NCBI GenBank assembly: GCA_964594985.1
Contig: CAZQNQ010000001.1
Coordinates: 248,001-312,000, forward strand
Origin: JADLHS01 sp964594985
GTDB lineage: Bacteria > Verrucomicrobiota > Verrucomicrobiia > Limisphaerales > JADLHS01
Direction of reading: 5' to 3'
Length of the DNA: 64,000 nt
Under the pieces are notes generated by a model. The model searched no databases. It was not told where the DNA came from and saw only the letters and a list, made by a program, of their open reading frames with translations. Made by a program: the position numbers and the translations under genes. Below, piece by piece: positions 53,766-61,375 of this stretch; within the stretch, counting starts at the first letter, position 1, and each line of letters opens with the position of its first letter.

Positions 53766-55199
53766 ATGTTCGCCGCCGGAAAAAAGAATATCAAGAACCG
53801 CAGGAACGCGGCATGGACACTTGCCGAAACAAAACAGCTCGGCAAAGCGCCCGACTCCGTCCTCGCCCGGCGCACCGGTCGCACCATCAAGGAAGTTGTC
53901 GCCGAGCGCCTGCGGCGACGCATCCGTCTGCCCACCCCGCCACGCCGCTGGACTGCCAGTGAGCTCAAACTGCTCGGGTGCCATTCCGATCTCGAATTGG
54001 CGCGGCGCTTCCGTCGCTCAAAGAGCAACGTTCGGGAACAGCGCATCAGGCTGAGAATTCCACCATTTATTCAGCATAAAATTCGACTTTGGAAACCCGC
54101 CGAAATCCGGCTGCTCGGCACCGCGCCGGACCAGGACGTCGCTCAACGGCTCAAACGCACTCTCCAGTCGGTGCAAGGCCGGCGCCGGAATCTGGGCATC
54201 CCGAATTGCCCCCGCATTCCACGTTGGACAACTGCCGAACTCCAACTTCTCGGTCGCTACACCGATCACGAGGTGGCCCGCCGCGTGCATCGCTCCCCCG
54301 GTGCGGTTTTCATGAAACGGACAAAGCGTGGCATCCCCGCCCTGCCCCCTGCGTGCCGGGGCGGACCGTGGACCGCCGCTCAACGCAAGCTCCTGCACAC
54401 TCTCCCCGACCGCGAGATCGCCCGCCGATTTAGCCGCGCGCACGCGGACGTTCGCCGCGAACGCCTGCGGCTGGGCCTTCCACCCTTCCGCGCCACCCAT
54501 TTCAAATTCTGGAAACCCTCTGAACTCCGTCTGGTCGGCAAGCTTCGAGACGAAGAAGTCTCTGCCCGCACCGGCCATACCCTCCACGCGGTTCACAACC
54601 GGCGCATCGCCATGGGCCTGCCGATGCCGGATTCCAAAATCTATCGCTGGAATCCCAAGCACGACAAACTCCTCGGCGCCCTGCCGGATCGTGAAGTCGC
54701 GGCCAAGCTTGGTTGCCGGCTCACGAGCGTCGAACAACGCCGGCGCAAACTCCACATCCGTTCGGTCAATCCTCGCCGCCCGCGACCAAACCACTGGACG
54801 CCGGAGGAATTGCGCTTGCTTGGCACCGCTTCCGACAAAGAAATCGCGCGGCGGCTGGGTCGCACCTTCAACGCGGTGCATCTCCGGCGCGCGAGGCTCG
54901 GGATTCGCAATCCCTACAACGAGTTTCGCCCCTGGACACCGGAAGAAACCGCGCTCCTGGGAAAAATTCCGGACGAAGAAATTGCGCGCCAGACCGGCCG
55001 CCCGCTGGCGGTCATCAGCGGGAAACGCAGCGCCCTTGGATTACCCAAGCCCAACGCCCTACGCAAATACTGGACGCCGGAGCAGGAGCGACTGCTCGGC
55101 ACCGCTTCTGATGCCAAAGTCGCTCGCCGCCTGAACCGCACCGTTGGATCCGTCAAAGGCCGCCGCTGCGAATTGCGCATTCCCGTTTGGCAACCATGA
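53766..55199 (+). CDS. Protein of ten tandem Myb/SANT-like helix-turn-helix repeats
   Basis: 477 residues made almost entirely of ten repeats of about 46 residues. The pattern is W-T-x-x-E-x-x-L-L-G-x-x-x-D-x-E-[IV]-A-R-R-x-x-R-[ST]-x-x-[AS]-V-x-x-R-R-x-x-L-x-I-P; examples are HWTPEELRLLGTASDKEIAR and YWTPEQERLLGTASDAKVAR. Each unit fits a three-helix homeodomain-like fold with the recognition helix in the second half. The protein is very basic and has no catalytic domain or signal, so a multivalent DNA-binding protein is inferred. It lies between two Cas12b N-terminal fragments and overlaps the next, shorter paralogue. I know of no established role for such proteins in CRISPR loci. Confidence 0.75.
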   Translation: MFAAGKKNIKNRRNAAWTLAETKQLGKAPDSVLARRTGRTIKEVVAERLRRRIRLPTPPRRWTASELKLLGCHSDLELARRFRRSKSNVREQRIRLRIPPFIQHKIRLWKPAEIRLLGTAPDQDVAQRLKRTLQSVQGRRRNLGIPNCPRIPRWTTAELQLLGRYTDHEVARRVHRSPGAVFMKRTKRGIPALPPACRGGPWTAAQRKLLHTLPDREIARRFSRAHADVRRERLRLGLPPFRATHFKFWKPSELRLVGKLRDEEVSARTGHTLHAVHNRRIAMGLPMPDSKIYRWNPKHDKLLGALPDREVAAKLGCRLTSVEQRRRKLHIRSVNPRRPRPNHWTPEELRLLGTASDKEIARRLGRTFNAVHLRRARLGIRNPYNEFRPWTPEETALLGKIPDEEIARQTGRPLAVISGKRSALGLPKPNALRKYWTPEQERLLGTASDAKVARRLNRTVGSVKGRRCELRIPVWQP

Positions 55200-55972
55200 A
55201 CCGCAACAGAATCAAAAGCCGGCGGGGCGAGCCGTGGACCATTGCCGAACTGAAACAGATCGGCAAAGTCCCGGACTCCGTCCTTGCCCGGCGCACCGGT
55301 CGCACCATCAAGGAAATCGTAGCCGAACGCGAACGGCGGCGCATCCGGCTGCCCACACCACCCCGCCGCTGGACCGCCCGTGAAATCAGAATGCTTGGAC
55401 GCTACACCGACGCTGAACTTGCCCGCCGCCTGCGCCGTAGTTACGAGGTTGTACGCCGAAGACGCATCAACCTGCACATCCCGGCGTTACGCCCGCTTCC
55501 GAAAGGCAAGCCTTGGACTCGTGCTGAGGACAAACTGCTGGGCACGATGCCGGACGAAAAACTGGCCCGCCGCCTGGGCAGGTCCTTCGTTGCGGTCCAG
55601 GCGCGCCGCATCCTCTTTAAGATTCCGAAATGTGACCCCGTGCTCCATCAATGGACACCGAAAGAAGAAGCGCTGCTGGGCACGATGACCGATGGGAAAC
55701 TCGCAGCCAAAATGGGACTCTCCCGGCTGGCGGTGGCACATCGCCGTCAACGGCTTGGCATCCCGGTCAAGTTTGCGCATCGCCGTCCGTGGACACCGGA
55801 AGAAATCGCGCTCCTGGGAACGGCCAGCGATACCGAGATCGCCACCCGGATTGGTCGTAAAATCGAAGTGGTTTGCATCCGCCGACAGAAGCTGGGCATT
55901 CCAAACTTCTACTGGCAGCGCCGCTGCGGAAGACAGCGCAAACTTGGGAACAAAAGGAAAGCGACCGCTTGA
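55196..55972 (+). CDS. Protein of five tandem Myb/SANT-like helix-turn-helix repeats
   Basis: 258 residues from an ATGA overlap with the ten-repeat gene. Five units of about 46 residues; the first (PWTIAELKQIGKVPDSVLAR, then RTGRTIKEIVAERERRRIRL) is almost the same as the first unit of the upstream gene, so the two arose by duplication followed by unit loss or gain. The others include PWTRAEDKLLGTMPDEKLAR and PWTPEEIALLGTASDTEIAT. The C-terminal tail is basic (RQRKLGNKRKATA). No enzyme domain. Probably binds DNA cooperatively with its neighbour. Confidence 0.75.
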   Translation: MNRNRIKSRRGEPWTIAELKQIGKVPDSVLARRTGRTIKEIVAERERRRIRLPTPPRRWTAREIRMLGRYTDAELARRLRRSYEVVRRRRINLHIPALRPLPKGKPWTRAEDKLLGTMPDEKLARRLGRSFVAVQARRILFKIPKCDPVLHQWTPKEEALLGTMTDGKLAAKMGLSRLAVAHRRQRLGIPVKFAHRRPWTPEEIALLGTASDTEIATRIGRKIEVVCIRRQKLGIPNFYWQRRCGRQRKLGNKRKATA

Positions 55973-55985
55973 CGCTCGCGCGGAA

Positions 55986-56040
<55 letters not shown>

Positions 56041-56053
56041 AACTAACCGCCAA

Positions 56054-56326
56054 ATGAACCGCATCTATCAAGGCAGGGTGACTGCCGTGGAAATCCCCGC
56101 TCCCCACCTCCTCTCCGCCTCGAACGCTGTCCCTCGCTCGCGGGAGCAGGAGAGGGTGGTCGCAGACCGGGTGAGGGACGTTGGGGAGAAACATTCTGAT
56201 GGAGAGAGGAATAAAGGTGAGGTGTCGAATCAAAACCCGTCGCAACCGCTCGACCTCGACGTTCTCTGGCGTCACCATGAGTTGTTTCAGGACGCGGTGA
56301 ATTCTGAAATCAAGGAGCAAGCATGA
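56054..56326 (+). CDS. Short ORF copying the Cas12b N-terminus (copy 2)
   Basis: 90 codons: MNRIYQGRVTAVEIPAPHLL at the start and LDVLWRHHELFQDAVN before the ending SEIKEQA. The first 71 bases agree with copy 1 at about 65 positions, and the LWRHHELFQ part is closer, from memory, to the Opitutaceae TAV5 protein than the adjacent effector is. The homology to the effector breaks at the same asparagine as in copy 1. Its stop overlaps the ATG of cas12b (ATGA), so it should feed ribosomes into the effector gene. Confidence 0.6.
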   Translation: MNRIYQGRVTAVEIPAPHLLSASNAVPRSREQERVVADRVRDVGEKHSDGERNKGEVSNQNPSQPLDLDVLWRHHELFQDAVNSEIKEQA

Positions 56327-59300
56327 GCCTCAATCGCATCTATCAAGGCAGGGTAAATTGTGTCGAAATAAGAAATCCTGACAAGGAAGCGGCCAAAGAA
56401 AAACCGTGGCTGCTCTATCACCACGATCTGAAGCAGGCAGCCGAACTGACGGAGCGCATTCCAGCCCTGCGCTTGCAAGTTCAACCAGAAATTGAGAGTC
56501 GCGCTGCGCTATCGAGGGAAGAACGCGCACGGAAACAGAAAACTCCTGAGCTTGGGGATTACGAACGGCTGCGAGACGAGCAACGCAAGGAGTGGCAGTC
56601 GATCCTCCAAGAGCATCACGAACGATTCCAAGACGCGGTGAATTACTACTTCGCGGTATTCGCCGCGATGGTGTCGGACATCTGTGGCCACAAATTTTGG
56701 CGAGAATACCGCGAGGTAGTCGAAAGGAATTGGAAGAAACATAGCGGCAGAAAAGGTTCTTGGCCCAGTCCCTTTGCGGCCATCTGCCGTGCGGCGGGCT
56801 TGAAAGCAGACGCCTCATTCAAGGAATTCCAAGACACAATCTTTACGCTTACCGGATCGCTGGCCACTGAAAGCCAGCGGTTCGCCGCGCTGACTGACCT
56901 TTTTCAAGCGGTGGATAGAGTGACCCAGACGGATGATGACACGGAGAATGCTCTGGCTGGCGAAGCAAATAACCTCTACGGGCAGGAGTTTGTCACGCTT
57001 GCGGCTCAAGAAATGGATGTGCCCAGCAAAGTCACAAAGGGAACTCAGAAGAATCAAGCTGCTGTCCTTATTGGAAAAGTGCGCGCGGGAGAAAATCTGA
57101 CTTGGGATGACGTGTTTGCCTTCAAAACGCACCCGGGCAAAAAGTCGTGGACCTCAACTCAAGCCACCGCAAAACTGAATAAAGCCGTCAGCGCTCTGAT
57201 TAAGAACCTCAAAAGTGCCATAGAGAAAAAGGCCAAAGCAGAAACCACAGCCCGAAGCGAAAAGGGCAAGACCGGACTGGCGGAACAAAAGAAACAAATC
57301 GGAGGACTCCTAGATTCTCTTGTTGCTGGACAGACGATATTCGAGAAATGGCTCGCAGAGAAAACAACAATCCTTCCCGCGGATGAACCAACACGCTCAG
57401 GGCGTGGGGCAGAAAAAATGCAATCAGCGATGCTGTTAGCACTACGCCCCGATATTTCTGCCTTTCGCGACACTTTCCTCTATTTCAATCAAAACGATTC
57501 CACTGCGGAGACGCAAACTTCTGACCCATGTTACGAAGCTCGGCACGCAGGCGGCATTGAACGGCCAGTATTTCCGCAATTTCTTGATCTTTGGTGCGGA
57601 CAGCAAAAGGACAAATCCATCGGGTATGGAAAGTGGGCGCATTTTGAGAAAGCTGCATTCAAGGAAGCATTCAACAAGATTGGACAGTTCCATTTGACCG
57701 GTCGAAAGTTCGATGACCGTCTGGCTGAAGCCAACGTGACCATTTCCGCAGTCGAACGCGAATTGCGGGAAAACCCGGAGTCCAAGCTGCATTTGATCAA
57801 AGCGATCACTGAAGACCTCGCAGAGGGAATTGTAGGCGAAGATGGGCAAGAACGTCGCTATGTGATTCGAGACCGGACGCTCAAGAACTGGCCCAAAGTT
57901 CGTGCGCGATGGCGTGAGCTTCTGAAAGAAAATGCAAATGTAACAGCCAAGGAACTCGTAGTTGAAAAGAATGCGCTACAGAAGAAATTGCGTGAGAAAT
58001 TCGGCAGCGCGGCGTTGTTTGAAAAGCTGGCGGAGGAAAATTACTGGAGTCTATGGAATTCCAGCGACGACGCACTGGATCGCTGGGTCAAATACGAGGA
58101 CGCACTGGAAGAACGGACGCACCTTCAAAAAGGCATAAAGTTTACTCCGGCTCATCCTGAAAAATCGCCGCGCTATTTCCGCTGGTCGGAAAGCAGCAAC
58201 CGCGAGCATCTTCCGTGGCAGGGTATGACGGGGCAAAATCCTAACAAACCCAAACCTTTCACCGTCCGTGTGGATGCGTTTGACTTTGACCGTAAAACCA
58301 CAATCAAGCTGAAGCTCCATTTCAGCGCTCCTCGATTGCTGCGAAACGAACTCCGCAAAGAAGACGAGAAATTGGATGCCGAGAACCCGGATGTCATCGC
58401 TTTGCCTCCAGCATTGCGAGCCGTCGTTCAAAAACTGGGGCTTCAATCTGACAAGCATACGTTTGCTGGAACATCGGTGCGTTTAGCGCCAATGCCAGAT
58501 GACAAACGGAATGTTCAACTGGTTTTTGAATACGGCTTCGAGTGCAAGCAACTTGAAACAGCATGGCGTAAAAAATTCCCGTTTGATGGGTATAGCTCGA
58601 AAGATAAGCCGGACACATTGATTGGGTTAAGATGGCCGCGTGACAACGCGAAGCGGCTGGACTGGCAGCAAGCTGAAAGAATTCAATGTCTTGCCGTTGA
58701 TCTCGGCATTAACAACGCTGCCGCCTACCAAGTGATGCGCGCTGAAATCGTTCCTTCACAGGCGACTGAAACGAAAGGGCTGTTTCACGACATCACCCCG
58801 GCAAATTCGCCGGAGCGATGGCGTGTGCGCTCCATCGCCAATGGCCTGATACGTCTCTCTGGCGAGGATGCCTGGGTTTATCGCGACGTTCGTGAAGATG
58901 ACCGGCGTGAAGGCTCACGCAAACTTCGCAAAGCAATCGAACAACTCCCGCCCGGACAGTCCAAAACCTTTCTGCCCGAACTTTCCGGTTCGGCAGGACG
59001 CAACGCTCAACCCGATGAAATAGACGAGGCAGAGCGGTGGTTCAAAGACTTGGAAAAATTCGGTGACAATTTTCACCAGCGACATTCCAAAGGCGCAGCC
59101 CATCTTTCGTTCCCGCAACAAAATGACGAACTGCTCTTCGGTTTATCTCGCCTGCGCTCACAGCTATTTCGATTGCACCGGTGGGCGGAACATATTTTTG
59201 GCGATGATCCACGCATCGCCAATCCTGCCAAGAAACAGAAAATCCGTGAGCGGGCCGATAAACGTCGCGCCGAAGCTTTGGCTCAGATTTCAGAACTTGA

Positions 59301-60621
59301 AGATGATGACCCACTCAAATTGTTGAAGTCGCTGACTTCAAATCACGGAGAACTGCGCACCAAACTCGAAGGATTGATTGACGATTACCTGGCAAAGTTC
59401 AAAGAACTGCTCCCAAAGTTTGCCGACCGTATCTTGCCGACACACAAAGGCGAGTGGAAATGGAATGTAGCGGAAGGCGGCTGGTTTTCCATGCAGCTTG
59501 ATACCAACAAAGAGCGCCCGGAGGCATGGCTGGCTGGTCAACGCGGCTTGAGTTATGAGAGGCTTCGGCAATTGAAAGAACTTCGCCAGTTCGCGCAATC
59601 ACTCAATCATCTTTGCCGACACAAGTTTGCCAGACGATACATGGCAGGTCGTCGCGAAGAAATTCCCGAACCGTTTGAAGGCTGCCGTCAAGCTCTTGAA
59701 GATGCGCGCAACGACCGCGTAAAGCAGATTGCCCACGCCATTTTTGCCGCTGCGTTGGGTGTCGAACTGGATACGCCTCCGGCAGACAAGAAGGAACAGA
59801 AGCGAATCAAATCGTTACATGGCGTTTATCGTTGCTTGGAGCGAGGCCCGGTTAATTTCATCGCGCTGGAACAATTGGGAGATTACAAGACGACAGATCG
59901 CCAAAGTCGTCGTGAAAATCGCCAACTTGCCGAATGGCGTCACCGCGAGATTCACCGAGTGTTGAAAGAGCTTTGCCAACTCGTGGGAATGCCGATCGTT
60001 TATGTCAAACCAACAAACACTTCGCGTATCAGTGGAAAGGATCACTCTTTTGGTTTTCGCGCAGAGGAAGTTTTTCCAGACGACCCAAGAGTTGCCAACT
60101 GGCGGCGGATTGTCAAAAAGGAGGAGAAGAAAGAGGACGTTGCCGACTTGGACGAATTCCTTCGACAGCTTGAATCAATTCCCGCAGACAAATCACTCCT
60201 GCGACCGCGTGAAGGAGGCCCGGTCTTCGTGTCTCTGTCCGGCGATGTTTCTGAACGACCGAATTCAGTTCTCTCGCAAGCTGATTTGAATGGCGCGTAT
60301 CGCATCGGCCTGCGGGCAATTTCTCACCGGAACTGCTGGCTCTGTCAGGGTATGTTTTACGCAAGCGAGAAGCCAAAGCCATCAGCAGATTCACAAGAAG
60401 ACGCCTCTTTGCCGAAAGAAGATCATGGTTGCTTCATAATTGACCGGTTCACGAAATTCGCCAAGTCAGCTACGCACAGTGGGTGCGATTATCCCGTGAT
60501 TCGGGACTACCCAAATCTTTGGGATCTGGTGCGCGGTGATCTTGCCATTTCACGTTGTTCTGAAATCAATCGCGCCCGAATCGAAAAGTGGGAACGCAGC
60601 AAGGACAATGTTCTTATGTGA
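56323..60621 (+). CDS. cas12b: Cas12b (C2c1), type V-B CRISPR effector nuclease
   Basis: 1432 residues. The start MSLNRIYQGRV matches, from memory, the Opitutaceae TAV5 C2c1. A long helical REC-like middle precedes the split RuvC nuclease. RuvC-I is IQCLAVDLGINNAAAYQVM with D793, the bridge-helix-like region follows GQRGLSYERLRQLKELRQFA, RuvC-II is VNFIALEQLGDYKTTDRQSR with E1183, and RuvC-III is SQADLNGAYRIGLRAI with D1321; all three acidic residues are present. Cas12b cuts double-stranded DNA next to a T-rich motif, using crRNA and tracrRNA. It is longer than most Cas12b proteins (about 1,100-1,400). It is coupled to the short N-terminal-copy ORF before it. Confidence 0.93.
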   Translation: MSLNRIYQGRVNCVEIRNPDKEAAKEKPWLLYHHDLKQAAELTERIPALRLQVQPEIESRAALSREERARKQKTPELGDYERLRDEQRKEWQSILQEHHERFQDAVNYYFAVFAAMVSDICGHKFWREYREVVERNWKKHSGRKGSWPSPFAAICRAAGLKADASFKEFQDTIFTLTGSLATESQRFAALTDLFQAVDRVTQTDDDTENALAGEANNLYGQEFVTLAAQEMDVPSKVTKGTQKNQAAVLIGKVRAGENLTWDDVFAFKTHPGKKSWTSTQATAKLNKAVSALIKNLKSAIEKKAKAETTARSEKGKTGLAEQKKQIGGLLDSLVAGQTIFEKWLAEKTTILPADEPTRSGRGAEKMQSAMLLALRPDISAFRDTFLYFNQNDSTAETQTSDPCYEARHAGGIERPVFPQFLDLWCGQQKDKSIGYGKWAHFEKAAFKEAFNKIGQFHLTGRKFDDRLAEANVTISAVERELRENPESKLHLIKAITEDLAEGIVGEDGQERRYVIRDRTLKNWPKVRARWRELLKENANVTAKELVVEKNALQKKLREKFGSAALFEKLAEENYWSLWNSSDDALDRWVKYEDALEERTHLQKGIKFTPAHPEKSPRYFRWSESSNREHLPWQGMTGQNPNKPKPFTVRVDAFDFDRKTTIKLKLHFSAPRLLRNELRKEDEKLDAENPDVIALPPALRAVVQKLGLQSDKHTFAGTSVRLAPMPDDKRNVQLVFEYGFECKQLETAWRKKFPFDGYSSKDKPDTLIGLRWPRDNAKRLDWQQAERIQCLAVDLGINNAAAYQVMRAEIVPSQATETKGLFHDITPANSPERWRVRSIANGLIRLSGEDAWVYRDVREDDRREGSRKLRKAIEQLPPGQSKTFLPELSGSAGRNAQPDEIDEAERWFKDLEKFGDNFHQRHSKGAAHLSFPQQNDELLFGLSRLRSQLFRLHRWAEHIFGDDPRIANPAKKQKIRERADKRRAEALAQISELEDDDPLKLLKSLTSNHGELRTKLEGLIDDYLAKFKELLPKFADRILPTHKGEWKWNVAEGGWFSMQLDTNKERPEAWLAGQRGLSYERLRQLKELRQFAQSLNHLCRHKFARRYMAGRREEIPEPFEGCRQALEDARNDRVKQIAHAIFAAALGVELDTPPADKKEQKRIKSLHGVYRCLERGPVNFIALEQLGDYKTTDRQSRRENRQLAEWRHREIHRVLKELCQLVGMPIVYVKPTNTSRISGKDHSFGFRAEEVFPDDPRVANWRRIVKKEEKKEDVADLDEFLRQLESIPADKSLLRPREGGPVFVSLSGDVSERPNSVLSQADLNGAYRIGLRAISHRNCWLCQGMFYASEKPKPSADSQEDASLPKEDHGCFIIDRFTKFAKSATHSGCDYPVIRDYPNLWDLVRGDLAISRCSEINRARIEKWERSKDNVLM

Positions 60622-60626
60622 CCGCC

Positions 60627-60743
60627 ATGAGCGAAGCGCCCATTCAAACCAACGCCGGACTGAAATCCCAGCCGGTGATGCCGGTGCGGTGGCTCAAACA
60701 ATTTCGTCTGTTGCCCGGGCGCGCCAATGGAGCTAATCTATGA
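60627..60743 (+). CDS. 38-residue ORF copying the Cas4-Cas1 N-terminus
   Basis: It reads MSEAPIQTNAGLKSQPVMPV, then RWLKQFRLLPGRAN. The fusion protein starts MSDAGLQTQGGLESQPVMPV, then RRLNNYVYCPRLFY. The DNA is nearly the same over CCCAGCCGGTGATGCCGGTG. The iron-sulfur cysteine of the CPR motif is lost (LLPGR). The ORF starts 5 bases after the cas12b stop and ends in an ATGA overlap with the next gene, so it links effector and downstream gene in translation. Confidence 0.55.
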   Translation: MSEAPIQTNAGLKSQPVMPVRWLKQFRLLPGRANGANL

Positions 60744-61375
60744 GCGATGAAACTGCGAACCGACCTGCTGAAGCACCTGACGGCGGCGGACATTCTGGAA
60801 GAGGCCGCGGCGAACCAGCACCGCTACAAAGCCGAGCCAAGTTTCTCGAAAACTGGAATTGGGCATCTGTCACCCAGATCCATGACGGACTCTGCGAACG
60901 AGGCCGCGCGCAGCGAGGCGTTAACCCGGAAACTCACGCAGCGACTCAAGCAGAGTGGGAAGAAAAAAGAGCCCGCGCTCTGAGCCTCCTGGAAACTTTC
61001 CAGTTCCTCAAGTCCTGTCATCGCCGCGCACCGTTCCTCTTTTTCAACGGTAATACCTTCGCAGAAATCGGCCGTGCTCTCGCTACAGCCTTGTTCTCCG
61101 ATTTGTCCTTCCATCGCCGCAAGGAAGCCGCTTCCGCCGTCGCCCACTTCATCACCGGCGTGCTGGATGAGCCGTTGATGATTGCCGCCGTGAACACACT
61201 TTCCCGATCGTCCAACTTCAAACCCGGGGATCGTGTCAAAACGCTGCGCGGCTCGACGCATGGCGTGATTGTGCGGTTGCTCGATGATGGTCGCCTGGTC
61301 TGGCAGCCTGACGGAACAGACCGCGAGTTGACCGGTTTGCCGGAAAGTTTGTTGCCGGAAAAGGAGAGTTCATGA
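60740..61375 (+). CDS. Unknown protein inside the cas operon, between cas12b and cas4-cas1
   Basis: 211 residues. The second half looks well ordered: LLETFQFLKSCHRRAPFLFF, GNTFAEIGRALATALFSDLS, and a C-terminal KOW-like strand set (FKPGDRVKTLRGSTHGVIVR, LLDDGRLVWQPDG). The first 60 residues are low-complexity; a second frame starting at 60747 (MKLRTDLLKHLTAADILEEA) could be the true beginning joined by a frameshift. Coupled by ATGA at both ends to the 38-residue ORF and to cas4-cas1. Not a known cas gene to me. Confidence 0.6.
   Translation: MSDETANRPAEAPDGGGHSGRGRGEPAPLQSRAKFLENWNWASVTQIHDGLCERGRAQRGVNPETHAATQAEWEEKRARALSLLETFQFLKSCHRRAPFLFFNGNTFAEIGRALATALFSDLSFHRRKEAASAVAHFITGVLDEPLMIAAVNTLSRSSNFKPGDRVKTLRGSTHGVIVRLLDDGRLVWQPDGTDRELTGLPESLLPEKESS

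Noticed and set aside
54018..54881. Open frame of 287 codons opposite the ten-repeat Myb gene
   Set aside because: Its apparent periodicity is only the reflection of the coding repeats on the other strand.
56323..60621. TnpB or other transposon-encoded nuclease
   Set aside because: The protein is far too long, lacks the C-terminal TnpB zinc-finger arrangement and is followed by cas4-cas1 and cas2.
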